Positions 1-8,693 of a DNA stretch of 64,000 nt are shown here, one piece after another. Position numbers and translations under genes: made by a program. This DNA comes from Methanohalophilus portucalensis (GTDB lineage Archaea; Halobacteriota; Methanosarcinia; Methanosarcinales; Methanosarcinaceae): assembly GCF_002761295.1 (NCBI RefSeq), contig NZ_CP017881.1, positions 433,087-497,086 on the forward strand, in the 5' to 3' direction. Below the pieces are notes generated by a model. That model did not search any database, was not told the DNA's origin, and was given only the letters and a program-made list of their open reading frames with translations. The stretch's first letter is position 1; every line of letters begins with the position of its first letter.

Positions 1-696
1 GGACCTTACGTTACAGTTGGTGGAGATGTTGTATGGACTTACAATGTCACAAACACCGGTAATTCGAATCTGACTGACATCGTGGTCCAGGATAATGTCA
101 CGGGTGTAACTCCAGCATACGTAAGTGGAGATACAAATGATGACGATACTCTCGAACCTGGTGAAGTCTGGATGTACAATGCCACAGGTGTGGCAGAAGA
201 AGGTCAGTATGCCAATATCGGTAATGTTACAGGAACTGATCCAACCGATGCCGAGGTTACCGATGCAGATCCAAGCCACTACTTCGGTGTGAATTCCTCA
301 ATCGATATTGAGAAAGCAACCAATGGAGTAGATGCTGATGATCCAACCGGACCTTACGTTACAGTTGGTGGAGATGTTGTATGGACTTACAATGTCACAA
401 ACACCGGTAATTCGAATCTGACTGACATCGTGGTCCAGGATAATGTCACGGGTGTAACTCCAGCATACGTAAGTGGAGATACAAATGATGACGATACTCT
501 CGAACCTGGTGAAGTCTGGATGTACAATGCCACAGGTGTGGCAGAAGAAGGTCAGTATGCCAATATCGGTAATGTTACAGGAACTGATCCAACTGATGCC
601 GAGGTTACCGATGAAGATCCAAGCCACTACTTCGGTTTGAATTCCTCAATCGATATTGAGAAAGCAACCAATGGAGTAGATGCCGATGATCCAACC
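1..696 (+). repeat. Two tandem near-identical 348-bp coding repeats
   Basis: Bases 1-348 and 349-696 are almost identical. I see only a handful of substitutions, for example near 246/594 and 266/614. The unit is 116 codons, one surface-protein domain. Downstream domains of the same family (from about 700 and 1345) are clearly diverged, so this pair was duplicated or homogenised recently. More copies may lie upstream of the window. Confidence 0.95.
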
Positions 697-1767
697 GGAC
701 CAACCATTGATGAAGGCAATACCGTGAACTGGGAATACGTTGTTACCAACACTGGTAATGTGAATCTTACCAATATTATCGTAACAGATGATCAGGGTGA
801 GATTCCGGAATTCCAGGGCAGTAATATCAATGACGACAATATTCTCGAACCTGGTGAAGTATGGACATACACTGCCACCGGTACAGCTGGAATTGGCCAG
901 TACGCCAATATTGGTAACGTTACAGGAGAACATAATGGGGATACTGTCACAGATGAGGATCCAAGTCACTACTTCGGTGAAGAACCACCCCGGTCAACTC
1001 TTGGTAACTATGTCTGGGAAGATCTTGATAGGGATGGTATCCAGGATGAAACCGACACTGGAATATCCGATGTAACAGTCAATCTCTATACAGGAGGGGG
1101 GGTGCTTGTAGGCAGTACAACCACCAATGAAACAGGGTACTACCTATTTACAGGCCTTGCTGCAGGAGATTACTTTGTCGAGTTCGTACTGCCGGATGAT
1201 TATGAATTCACTACTGCTGATCAGGGAACTGACGACACAGTAGATAGTGATGCCAATGTAGCAAACGGAAGGACTACCACAACTTCACTGTTTGCAGGTG
1301 AAGTAGACCTTACATGGGACGCTGGAATGTATCTGCCGATTTCAATCGACATCGAAAAGTCGACAAATGGACAAGACGCAGATGATCCACAAGGCCCTAA
1401 GGTTGATGTTGGATCAACGGTTGAGTGGGAATATGTTGTTACAAACACTGGAAGTGCCAACCTGACTAACATCAATGTAATGGATGATCAGGGTGTAATT
1501 CCTGTATTCCAGGGTAGTGATCTCAACAATGACAGTATTCTAGAACCCGGAGAAACGTGGACCTACACAGCTAATGGAACAGCAGAATTCGGTCAGTATG
1601 TAAACAATGCAACTGCAACAGGTGAATACGAGGGAGAAATCGTTGAAGACGAGGATCCCAGTCACTACTACGGAGAGGAGAAAGATGTGCCTACTGCGCA
1701 TCCGCTGCTAACAGTATCTCTCATTGGAGTAGGAATCGTATTATTCCTGAGAAGAAAAGACGAGTGA
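1..1767 (+). CDS. Surface repeat protein with VPXXXP-CTERM tail (5' end outside window)
   Basis: The frame is open from base 1, so the N-terminus and signal peptide lie upstream; 588 residues are visible. They form beta-sandwich repeats of about 116 residues resembling the DUF11 family. Each begins near SIDIEK and ends near DPSHYFG. A Cna-B/SdrD-like domain at about 1000-1335, with an aspartate-rich DLDRDGIQDETD stretch that may bind calcium, interrupts them, and one more repeat follows (about 1345-1674). The C-terminus has VPTAHP (1687-1704), a hydrophobic segment and RRKDE, which fits the VPXXXP-CTERM sorting signal. It is probably an S-layer-associated protein processed by the archaeosortase encoded at 3579. 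The composition is very acidic with many N-glycosylation-like NxT/S sites. Confidence 0.85.
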   Translation, partial: GPYVTVGGDVVWTYNVTNTGNSNLTDIVVQDNVTGVTPAYVSGDTNDDDTLEPGEVWMYNATGVAEEGQYANIGNVTGTDPTDAEVTDADPSHYFGVNSSIDIEKATNGVDADDPTGPYVTVGGDVVWTYNVTNTGNSNLTDIVVQDNVTGVTPAYVSGDTNDDDTLEPGEVWMYNATGVAEEGQYANIGNVTGTDPTDAEVTDEDPSHYFGLNSSIDIEKATNGVDADDPTGPTIDEGNTVNWEYVVTNTGNVNLTNIIVTDDQGEIPEFQGSNINDDNILEPGEVWTYTATGTAGIGQYANIGNVTGEHNGDTVTDEDPSHYFGEEPPRSTLGNYVWEDLDRDGIQDETDTGISDVTVNLYTGGGVLVGSTTTNETGYYLFTGLAAGDYFVEFVLPDDYEFTTADQGTDDTVDSDANVANGRTTTTSLFAGEVDLTWDAGMYLPISIDIEKSTNGQDADDPQGPKVDVGSTVEWEYVVTNTGSANLTNINVMDDQGVIPVFQGSDLNNDSILEPGETWTYTANGTAEFGQYVNNATATGEYEGEIVEDEDPSHYYGEEKDVPTAHPLLTVSLIGVGIVLFLRRKDE

Positions 1768-1806
1768 GAATGGATTTATAAAAAATTCATTCTTTATTTT
1801 TTTTAT
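1768..1806 (+). terminator. Hairpin plus T-tract after surface protein gene
   Basis: GAATG (1768-1772) pairs with CATTC (1788-1792) and a T-rich run of about 15 nt follows directly. This is the usual form of an archaeal U-tract terminator. Confidence 0.6.
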
Positions 1807-2259
1807 TGGTAAATTATAGATATGGAAAATTCAATAAGATTTTTTAAGTTGAAATGACTACAATGTTATTATTTGCATGTGCATAACATAATCTTGTATG
1901 ATATATGGATTTTAAACTTCTTTTTGCATCTAACAAAAATCAGTAATTGTATTTAGAAACTAGGCTTTTATAACTGACTTAATCATCAATGTAAAAAACC
2001 GCTGAAAATAAGCTATACTTCAAAATACCTTTAATATGGCAGAAATACTATAGCAAATTCTAACTAATAAAAAGATAATTAATATTGACAATCATTGTTT
2101 GAATTATCTCTTTACTACCCATTTTTTACCTTCAAATTTTTGTTTAGAAACAAAGTATACGGCTAGTTAGAAACTAAGTTTACTACAGAACTATAAATCA
2201 TCCACTTCATAGTTTATAGTATCCTACTACAATATGGTGGTATAAATGGAGTGGATACG
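1807..2259. other. AT-rich intergenic region with promoter of the next surface gene
   Basis: There is no convincing ORF. A TATA-like element ACTATAAAT lies at about 2190-2198, and a Shine-Dalgarno GGAG at 2248-2251 lies 8 nt before the ATG at 2260. A short motif TTAGAAACTA occurs near 1950 and near 2167; its role is unknown. Confidence 0.5.
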
Positions 2260-3495
2260 ATGAAGCAAATGAGGATAGTGCTGGCTATGTGCGCAGCATT
2301 GATGTTAATGATAACAATTCCCGCAGCCTCGGCTATAACGGTGGATGGGGTAATTGAGGACAATGAATGGAACGATAATTGGGCTTTTGGCCAAACCAAT
2401 AATGCTACTGCAGCTTCTGAATATGATATATATGATGTTGGAGATAGATTAGAAGTCAGGCAAGGTGGCTTTGGTCAGGATACTACAATATGGAATGCAG
2501 AAGATCCAAAGGCAGATGCTGGAACAGCTCCTGATTTTGGTGATGATATAGCACAGGCAGGAGATTCAAGTGGAATGGACCTGCTAAGGGTATATGGTCA
2601 CTACAATGTAACTGTAGATACTTTTTACGGACTTGCTACAGTTTATGGAATTCCTGGAGATTCTGATGGTGATGGAAACCTTGATGAGAACTGCTCAAAT
2701 TGGAATGATTGTAATGGTACTGCAGGTCCTGCAAGTGCCCATCCTGACCAGATAGGAATTGGTCCTGAGGAGGTCTGGAGAATCAGAATAAGTCAGGTAG
2801 GAAGTCCAACTGCACAAATTGAAGTAAGTAACAACAATTGGACTGAAATCAATGGTGTATTGGATTATAATGACATAGATGCACGGTTCAATCCAATAGA
2901 GGGCGGTGTTTATGAAATTGCAGTAACAGGTATCAGAGACAGATGGGACATTGGCCCATGTCAGGAACCCATAAAAATAGAGGTACAGGGTTCAGTAGAG
3001 GGTGATGGTCCTGGGGAAGACACAGCAACTGCTTTTATACGTTTCCCCTGTCCTGATATCATGATCAAGAAGTATGTGTCACCGGACAACTCAACCTGGT
3101 ATGATGCCCAAACACAAGCATCAGGGCCAATATTTGACAACTCTAGTGATGTTTACTGGAGATACAATGTAACCAACATAGGAGATGAACCACTCGTCGA
3201 TGTGAATGTCACAGACAACAAGGAAGGCTTTATTTGTGATATCGGCGACCTGGCAGTATCTGAAACAGAGGTCTGCTACTACAGTGGTACTGTTCCAGAC
3301 CCATGTGTACCTTACTCAAATGTGGGTACTACCAATGGAATCGGATTGGTATCCGGTGTTCCAGTGGATGATACTGACCCGGCTCACTACAATTGTGAAG
3401 AACAGCCTCCAAATGGTGTTCCTACAATGACACCGGTTGGTCTGGTTGCCCTTATTGGCATGCTTGGATTTGTCGCGCTGAGACGCCGTGACTGA
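2260..3495 (+). CDS. Secreted surface protein with VPXXXP-CTERM sorting tail
   Basis: 411 residues. A signal peptide (positive MKQMR, hydrophobic core, cleavage near PAASA|ITVDG) is followed by a probable beta-rich domain to about residue 265. A DUF11-like domain follows, ending DPAHYNC. The C-terminus carries VPTMTP (3418-3435), a transmembrane helix and RRRD. I chose ATG 2260 over GTG 2251 because GGAG at 2248-2251 is correctly placed for it. The tail matches that of the preceding gene, and the archaeosortase follows 84 nt downstream, so both are probable substrates. Paired cysteines in the C-terminal domain suggest disulfides outside the cell. The function of the N-terminal domain is not recognised. 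Confidence 0.85.
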   Translation: MKQMRIVLAMCAALMLMITIPAASAITVDGVIEDNEWNDNWAFGQTNNATAASEYDIYDVGDRLEVRQGGFGQDTTIWNAEDPKADAGTAPDFGDDIAQAGDSSGMDLLRVYGHYNVTVDTFYGLATVYGIPGDSDGDGNLDENCSNWNDCNGTAGPASAHPDQIGIGPEEVWRIRISQVGSPTAQIEVSNNNWTEINGVLDYNDIDARFNPIEGGVYEIAVTGIRDRWDIGPCQEPIKIEVQGSVEGDGPGEDTATAFIRFPCPDIMIKKYVSPDNSTWYDAQTQASGPIFDNSSDVYWRYNVTNIGDEPLVDVNVTDNKEGFICDIGDLAVSETEVCYYSGTVPDPCVPYSNVGTTNGIGLVSGVPVDDTDPAHYNCEEQPPNGVPTMTPVGLVALIGMLGFVALRRRD

Positions 3496-3496
3496 T

Positions 3497-3518
3497 CCTT
3501 TTCCTTTTTCTTTTTTTG
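3497..3518 (+). terminator. Pyrimidine/T-rich terminator
   Basis: A run of T with scattered C follows the stop codon directly and has no clear stem, the form of many archaeal U-tract terminators. Confidence 0.5.
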
Positions 3519-3578
3519 ACACTAATTATAAATAACGTAAAAGCATTCTTTTTATGGGGAATTCCGGGGGAATAAAAT

Positions 3579-4112
3579 ATAAGCCGCAAAAAAGATTCCA
3601 AATCACTGAAATATAAAATAAAAGAACTTGCGGATAATCGGGTAGCAAGGTTTGTCGCTCTCTACCTGTTTTATATAGGGCTTTTCACAGCCATGTATCT
3701 TTTCTTCAAAGAAGATCTGGGATTTTTGAGGAACCTGACCGCAGAAGTCTTCTCGTTTAGCATGAGCCTTCTGGGAGTCACAAATTCGGTTAATGAAAAT
3801 GTATTACATTTTACCAATGGAATAACAGCAATGAAAGTCGTGGACGAATGTACCGGCATCTACGAGGTACTTGTATATTCTGGCTGTGTGCTGGCATATT
3901 CCACAACTTATCAAAAAAAACTTATGGGAATAGCCTTTGGTGTACCAGCAATACTTGGTATTAACATGGTGAGGTTGGTATGTCTTGGATTTGTAGGCCT
4001 GTGGTTTCCTGAAATATTTGACTATGTCCATTATTATTTCTGGCAGGTAACGTTGATTATAATTATAGTACTGGTTGTTCTGATATGGATCGAGAAAATA
4101 GTGAAACGATGA
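3579..4112 (+). CDS. Archaeosortase (probably VPXXXP-CTERM-specific, ArtB-like)
   Basis: Integral membrane cysteine transpeptidase of the exosortase/archaeosortase family. The family triad is visible: Cys91 in DECTG, Arg132 in NMVRL and His151 in VHYYFW (numbering from 3579). Several transmembrane helices are present. It follows two proteins with VPXXXP tails, so it probably cleaves and anchors them. The start is odd. The first ATG in frame is 3693, which would remove the first helix, and a TAA lies at 3573. Between them no ATG, GTG or TTG is in frame. ATA at 3579 lies 8 nt after GGGGG (3566-3570) and gives a 177-residue protein starting MSRKKDSK. Alternatively, ATG 3554 with one base less in the A-run at 3588-3593 would restore the frame. 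Confidence 0.85.
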   Translation: MSRKKDSKSLKYKIKELADNRVARFVALYLFYIGLFTAMYLFFKEDLGFLRNLTAEVFSFSMSLLGVTNSVNENVLHFTNGITAMKVVDECTGIYEVLVYSGCVLAYSTTYQKKLMGIAFGVPAILGINMVRLVCLGFVGLWFPEIFDYVHYYFWQVTLIIIIVLVVLIWIEKIVKR

Positions 4113-4492
4113 GGATTTCAATATTTCTAGGCAAGTTCCTGTTATACCTGACAATTTTGTTCATCCTGGGCATACCGGCAATCCGGGCGTACCTCGCCTC
4201 CCCGAGCCATGCTCTGAACGCATTTGATTTTATCACATTCTATCTGCCTCTGAATCTTGTGCCTTTTATTGCACTTATCATGGCTACTCCGATAGATAAT
4301 AAAAGAAGGCTGAAACTTATCGTTGGGGGATCGTTTTTGATCCTCTTATTTACTCTGGTGGTTATAGTACTGCAATTTAATTTCATCTCTGTAGCCGGAG
4401 AACTGTTCTACATTTATGCTATCGGCAGGACAGCGTTTCCCTTTTTGTTGTGGTTTGCATTTGTATACAAGGATTTGAACTTTGAACTATGA
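4109..4492 (+). CDS. Small membrane protein coupled to the archaeosortase
   Basis: 127 residues with about four hydrophobic segments and no recognised family. The start ATG 4109 overlaps the archaeosortase stop (ATGA), so the two are translationally coupled. An upstream in-frame ATG at 4085 is possible but would overlap more. Position and topology suggest a partner of the archaeosortase, for example in anchoring or lipid attachment. That is inference from context only. Confidence 0.7.
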   Translation: MRISIFLGKFLLYLTILFILGIPAIRAYLASPSHALNAFDFITFYLPLNLVPFIALIMATPIDNKRRLKLIVGGSFLILLFTLVVIVLQFNFISVAGELFYIYAIGRTAFPFLLWFAFVYKDLNFEL

Positions 4493-4658
4493 CCAAACTC
4501 CTCTGGAAGGAAAGGCAAATTGAGATAAAAAAGTAATTTTCTGTAATAATTCTCAGAAACATTTTTATTCAAATGCCGACATTAAGAGGATGGCTCGATG
4601 ATTAATTATATATGATAGTTACGGTAACATATTGCATTCACATTTACGAGGAAGTGTT

Positions 4659-5762
4659 ATGGAGAATATAAAGATCGCAATTGCAGGGATTGGCAACTGC
4701 GCTAGCTCTCTCATTCAGGGTCTGGATTACTACAGGGATAAAACCGAGACAGATGCTATCGGTCTAATGCATTGGACCATTGGAGGATACGAACCCTCTG
4801 ATATTGAGGTTGTAGCTGCGTTTGATATTGATGAAAGAAAAGTAGGGAAAGACATATCAGAAGCCATCTTTGCAGAACCAAATTGCACTGCTGTATTCTG
4901 TCCGGACATTCCCGAAAAAGGCATAAAAGTTACAATGGGCAGCATCCTTGATGGTGTTTCTGAACACATGACAGATTATGAAGATAAGTATAAATTCATA
5001 ATAAGTGATGAAAGCGAGTCCACCAAAGAGGATATCGTTAAGGTTCTGAAAGATTCCGGTGCTGAAATGCTCTTGAATTTCATGCCTGTAGGTTCAGAAA
5101 AAGCTGCACGCTTTTATGCAGACTGTGCCTTGGAAGCAGGGATTGGTTTCATTAACAACATGCCGGTTTTCATTGCCAGTAACCCCGAATGGGCTCAAAG
5201 GTTCGAAGAGAAAAACCTGCCTATAATTGGTGATGACATAAAGGCCCAGCTTGGAGCCACTATCACTCACAGGACACTGGCAGACCTTTTCAGCAAACGT
5301 GGGGTCAAACTGGAAAAAACCTACCAGTTAAACACCGGTGGCAATACCGATTTCCTTAATATGCTCAATCGCAGCAGGTTGTCCTCCAAGAAAACATCCA
5401 AGACCGAGGCTGTACAATCCGTACTCAAAGACCGGCTGGATGATGAAAATATACATGTCGGTCCAAGTGACTATGTACCCTGGCAAAAGGACAACAAAGT
5501 ATGTTTCCTGAGAATGGAAGGGAAACTGTTCGGCGATGTTCCCATGAATATAGAACTACGTCTTTCAGTTGAAGATTCTCCTAATTCTGCAGGTGTTGTA
5601 ATTGATGCCATACGCTGTTGCAAACTTGCACTTGAAAGGGAAACCGGTGGAATTCTGTATTCCCCTGCATCTTATTTCATGAAGCATCCACCTAAACAAT
5701 ACAACGATGATGAAGCCTTCCTCATGACAAATGCTTTCATCGAAGGCAACAGGGATAACTGA
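4659..5762 (+). CDS. ino1: Inositol-3-phosphate synthase
   Basis: 367 residues of the NAD-dependent myo-inositol-1-phosphate synthase family. The enzyme converts glucose 6-phosphate to inositol 1-phosphate for archaeal inositol phospholipids and inositol-based solutes. The Rossmann motif AGIGNCASSL is near residue 10. Catalytic-core signatures LNTGGNTDFLNML and SKKTSKT are near residues 225-250. The length matches the short prokaryotic form. I chose ATG 4659 rather than 4632 because GAGGAAG lies just upstream. A TATA-like stretch lies near 4600-4614. The DUF429 gene follows after 8 nt. Confidence 0.9.
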   Translation: MENIKIAIAGIGNCASSLIQGLDYYRDKTETDAIGLMHWTIGGYEPSDIEVVAAFDIDERKVGKDISEAIFAEPNCTAVFCPDIPEKGIKVTMGSILDGVSEHMTDYEDKYKFIISDESESTKEDIVKVLKDSGAEMLLNFMPVGSEKAARFYADCALEAGIGFINNMPVFIASNPEWAQRFEEKNLPIIGDDIKAQLGATITHRTLADLFSKRGVKLEKTYQLNTGGNTDFLNMLNRSRLSSKKTSKTEAVQSVLKDRLDDENIHVGPSDYVPWQKDNKVCFLRMEGKLFGDVPMNIELRLSVEDSPNSAGVVIDAIRCCKLALERETGGILYSPASYFMKHPPKQYNDDEAFLMTNAFIEGNRDN

Positions 5763-5770
5763 AACTTAAG

Positions 5771-6574
5771 ATGCCTTATCAAATAAGGAAAATATTTGGT
5801 GTGGATTTTAGCGGCTCTAAAAAAGCCTGCTATAAAATATGGGTAAGTGAAGGCAGCGTTCACGATAAATCTCTCAGAATCCACACCTGTCATCCTGCTC
5901 ACTTTTTTTCTGAAAACCATAATACTCAGAGCTGTATTGCTGCTCTTTATGGCATGATCTCCAGAGAAAAATATGCTATTTTTGGATTGGATTTTCCTTT
6001 TGCACTACCATCTTCCCTTACAGAAGAAAACAACTGGAAGGATTTTATAATCAATTTCCCTCTTAAACATGCGTCTGCAGAAAGTTTCAGGGATTATTAT
6101 CGCCAGAAAACAGATGGAAAAGAATTCAAACGTAAAAAGGAAAATGAAAAAGGTGCACCATTTGCTGCATACAATCTCTGGCTGTACAAACAGACCTTTC
6201 ATGGTATCTCAAGAGTAATTAATCCACTTGTAAGGAATAACCTTGCCTGTATTCTTCCTATGCAAACTCCGAATCCTGAAAAACCCTGGGTAATTGAGAT
6301 ATGTCCGGCCTGCACCCTTAAAGAAAAAGGTCTATATGTGCCGTATAAAGGAAAAAAGAGTGACAGAGAATCTAATAGAAAAATGATTGTGGATAAGCTG
6401 GAAGAATTCAATGTTATACTTGATGATGAAATAAAAGATATATGTATTTCAAACACTCAAGGAGATGCTCTGGACAGTATTCTGGCAGCATATGGCGTAT
6501 TTAGGAATATGCAAATCCTGGAAGGAAAAAATCCGGATGAACTTGAAAAAAGAGAAGGGGATGTTTATTATTAA
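5771..6574 (+). CDS. DUF429 family protein (predicted RNase H-like nuclease)
   Basis: 267 residues. The N-terminal GVDFSGSKKACYKIW is the acidic first strand of the DUF429 family, which has an RNase H-like fold and is predicted to be a nuclease. A second acidic motif is DALDSILAAYG near residue 232. The substrate is unknown. It starts 8 nt after ino1 and is probably cotranscribed. Its end overlaps the convergent flavoprotein gene by 4 nt (6571-6574). Confidence 0.7.
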   Translation: MPYQIRKIFGVDFSGSKKACYKIWVSEGSVHDKSLRIHTCHPAHFFSENHNTQSCIAALYGMISREKYAIFGLDFPFALPSSLTEENNWKDFIINFPLKHASAESFRDYYRQKTDGKEFKRKKENEKGAPFAAYNLWLYKQTFHGISRVINPLVRNNLACILPMQTPNPEKPWVIEICPACTLKEKGLYVPYKGKKSDRESNRKMIVDKLEEFNVILDDEIKDICISNTQGDALDSILAAYGVFRNMQILEGKNPDELEKREGDVYY

Positions 6575-7122
6575 TCCCCTTTTGGTTCTATATTCAACAG
6601 TTCATAAATATCATCAGGTTTTGTCAATATGTGTATGTTTTCCATTTCAGCCAGTTTTTCTGAATTGGTAACATCAATGTCTCGCATCTTCAGTTTCATT
6701 TTTCTTCCACTGGGTGCATAGGTTGTAACATCGCCACGTACCTGATCAACAGGCAGGACATAAATTGGTGTTTGCCCCTTTGCTGTCTGGGCCACCACAT
6801 TTGTTACAAGAGTATCGGCAATACCGTGTGCTATCTTGGCAACAGAATTGGCTGTGGCTGGTGCGATTATTAAAGCATCATAATGGCCAACCTGCAGTGG
6901 GCCGGCAATAAAAGGCGAGTTGGGGCCCGAATCTGTTTTGAAGTTGGGGAAATCATTTTGTATGTTATCCCACATGCGATACCACTTCATTACAGTTTCC
7001 CCTTCTCTTGAAAGGAATACCATAAACTCAATATCGGTTTTTTTCTTAATGTCTACCATTATGTCATACGTCTCTTTTATAAGGTCACCTGAGCCTGTAA
7101 TGCCCCATGCGATTCTTTTCAT
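6571..7122 (-). CDS. afpA: Archaeoflavoprotein, AfpA / DmrX-like
   Basis: 183-residue FMN flavoprotein of the archaeoflavoprotein AF1518 type, related to dihydromethanopterin reductase (acceptor) DmrX. Visible are AWGITGSGD at the N-terminus and the flavin-site motif IIAPATANSVAKIAHGIADTLV near residue 85. In Archaeoglobus the homologue accepts electrons from ferredoxin and can pass them to iron-sulfur flavoprotein. Both partner types are encoded just upstream, which supports a small electron-transfer chain. It is the last gene of the redox operon. Whether it reduces dihydromethanopterin or serves general redox transfer cannot be decided here. Confidence 0.75.
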   Translation of the reverse strand: MKRIAWGITGSGDLIKETYDIMVDIKKKTDIEFMVFLSREGETVMKWYRMWDNIQNDFPNFKTDSGPNSPFIAGPLQVGHYDALIIAPATANSVAKIAHGIADTLVTNVVAQTAKGQTPIYVLPVDQVRGDVTTYAPSGRKMKLKMRDIDVTNSEKLAEMENIHILTKPDDIYELLNIEPKGD

Positions 7123-7139
7123 ATTATCACTCCTTTAAG

Positions 7140-7838
7140 TTAATAACCTGTAAATAGTTCATATTTGACTTTTGCTTTATCGATAGCCATTTCAGATAGG
7201 ATTTTTCTGACAGCCTTTACCATTGGAGGGGGCCCACATAAGTAGAACATACGGTCCCTGTAATCCGGAATTTCACGCAATATCATGCTTTCACAGACAC
7301 GCTCCCTGCAACCTGCCCAATCATTGGAAGCCCTGGTTAATGTATGTACAACTTTCAGGTTAGGATTGTGTTTTTGCATAATTTCCAGTTCATCTTCAAA
7401 GGCAATATCCTGCTCTGTTTTGTTACTGGATATCATTACAATATCTGTATCCATGCCTTTATCTGTACAATAACTTGAAATACTAATCATCGGAGTAATG
7501 CCAATACCTCCACTTATAAGGGCAATTTTGTCATACTCTCCTGAATAGGTCATTTTACCGAAGGGGCCTTCAATGCCTATCGTGTCACCGGGTTGAAGTA
7601 AAGATAGTGCATTGGAAAATTCATGGCCTGTCAATTTCTTGGTGAATTCTATATATTCCTTATTGGAGGGGGCACTTGAGATGGTAAAGGGCTTGCGTAC
7701 CTTATTGCCGTTGATTTCCAGTTCTACCATAATGTACTGGCCTGCAAGATACTCAAAACCATCAGGCCGGGGAAAAAGGAAACTTAGCACGTCTTCCGTT
7801 CTGGGAATAGTTTCCATCAGCCTTGCATCAAATTGCAA
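7140..7838 (-). CDS. FAD/NAD(P)H-dependent oxidoreductase, ferredoxin reductase type
   Basis: 232 residues of the ferredoxin-NADP+ reductase superfamily. The FAD motif RKPFTISSAP is at about 48-57, the nucleotide-binding GGIGITPM at about 110, and CGPPPMV near 205. There is no fused iron-sulfur domain. It may pass electrons between NAD(P)H and the ferredoxin or flavoproteins encoded beside it. The start is TTG 7838, with GGAG 8 nt upstream. It lies 13 nt after the iron-sulfur flavoprotein gene and 17 nt before afpA. Confidence 0.8.
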   Translation of the reverse strand: MQFDARLMETIPRTEDVLSFLFPRPDGFEYLAGQYIMVELEINGNKVRKPFTISSAPSNKEYIEFTKKLTGHEFSNALSLLQPGDTIGIEGPFGKMTYSGEYDKIALISGGIGITPMISISSYCTDKGMDTDIVMISSNKTEQDIAFEDELEIMQKHNPNLKVVHTLTRASNDWAGCRERVCESMILREIPDYRDRMFYLCGPPPMVKAVRKILSEMAIDKAKVKYELFTGY

Positions 7839-7851
7839 TCTGTGGTCTCCT

Positions 7852-8475
7852 TTATTGTTCCAGTGTTTTCATTTGCCTGGATGTCTCAATAAGTTTTTTC
7901 ATTGTACGGCGCAGACTGCGTAGGCCTTCCTCGTCCTCATCTATACCATCTGAACCTTTATCCTTTGACCAGAGGGTACCTCCCAGATTTGACCCGAAAG
8001 ATCCTCCGGCAACAGGGAACATCTCACTGATTACATAAAAATTCAATATGGTCTGGAGGGCAGGCTCCTGGCCCCCAACACGGTCCCCTCCATCTGCCAG
8101 TGCGGCACCAACCTTATTTTGGAATGCTTTGGGATTTGCCGCTACAACCGCCCTGCACCTGTCCATTATGGTTTTGGTCTGTGCACTGAGATTTCCCTGG
8201 TATACCGGTGTCCCTATTATCCAGGCATCCGCCCACAACATTTTCTCATACAGGTCTGAGATGTCATCTTTGTGTATACATCCCTGTTTGGTCCTTATGC
8301 AATGATCGCAATGGATGCAGAATTTCAATTCTTTCCCGCTTGCAGAAAAATACTCCACTTCAGCATTGTATTTTTCCTTTGCATAATCCAGTGCATATTG
8401 CACGGCACGGGCTGTTGCTTTTTTGCGAGGACTGCCCGATATTCCAAGTATTTTAACAATGTCCGTGTCGGACAT
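7852..8475 (-). CDS. Iron-sulfur flavoprotein / NADPH-dependent FMN reductase family
   Basis: 207 residues. GISGSPRKKATA near the N-terminus is the FMN phosphate-binding loop. CIHCDHCIRTKQGC near residues 52-65 is the compact cysteine motif of Isf-type proteins, which hold a 4Fe-4S cluster. Isf of Methanosarcina uses ferredoxin electrons and can reduce O2 or H2O2. Start ATG 8475 (TTG 8478 is also possible) follows AGGAG. It stands between the ferredoxin and the FAD oxidoreductase genes. Confidence 0.8.
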   Translation of the reverse strand: MSDTDIVKILGISGSPRKKATARAVQYALDYAKEKYNAEVEYFSASGKELKFCIHCDHCIRTKQGCIHKDDISDLYEKMLWADAWIIGTPVYQGNLSAQTKTIMDRCRAVVAANPKAFQNKVGAALADGGDRVGGQEPALQTILNFYVISEMFPVAGGSFGSNLGGTLWSKDKGSDGIDEDEEGLRSLRRTMKKLIETSRQMKTLEQ

Positions 8476-8490
8476 CAATTCACACTCCTT

Positions 8491-8682
8491 TCACTCAAGT
8501 ACAATGGCATCAGCCGGACAGGCATCCACACACAGCTCACATTCTATGCAGTCATCAGGCCGTGAAACTACTGACTTTGTATCCCCGTTTGAATCTTCTT
8601 TCAGATCAAAAACTTCTGTGGGACATACCTCGGCACATTCACCGCTTCCTATACATTTATCTTTGTCTACAACTGGTGGCAT
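8491..8682 (-). CDS. 2[4Fe-4S] ferredoxin
   Basis: 63 residues with two cysteine clusters. The first is CIGSGECAEVCP, where the second cysteine position of CxxCxxC is altered. The second is the canonical CIECELCVDACP. The first cluster may therefore be a 3Fe-4S or a modified 4Fe-4S. It is cytoplasmic and lies 11 nt after the cytochrome gene in the redox operon, as a likely electron carrier for Isf and AfpA. Confidence 0.85.
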   Translation of the reverse strand: MPPVVDKDKCIGSGECAEVCPTEVFDLKEDSNGDTKSVVSRPDDCIECELCVDACPADAIVLE

Positions 8683-8693
8683 ATTCTTCCTCC

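Noticed and set aside
1-696. CRISPR-like repeats
   Set aside because: The repeats are 348 bp, without spacers, and are coding for protein domains.
3554-3692. Frameshift in the archaeosortase gene as the only reading (ATG 3554)
   Set aside because: Possible, but it needs one base less in an A-run; the AUA start with a G-run 8 nt upstream needs no change. Kept as an alternative only.
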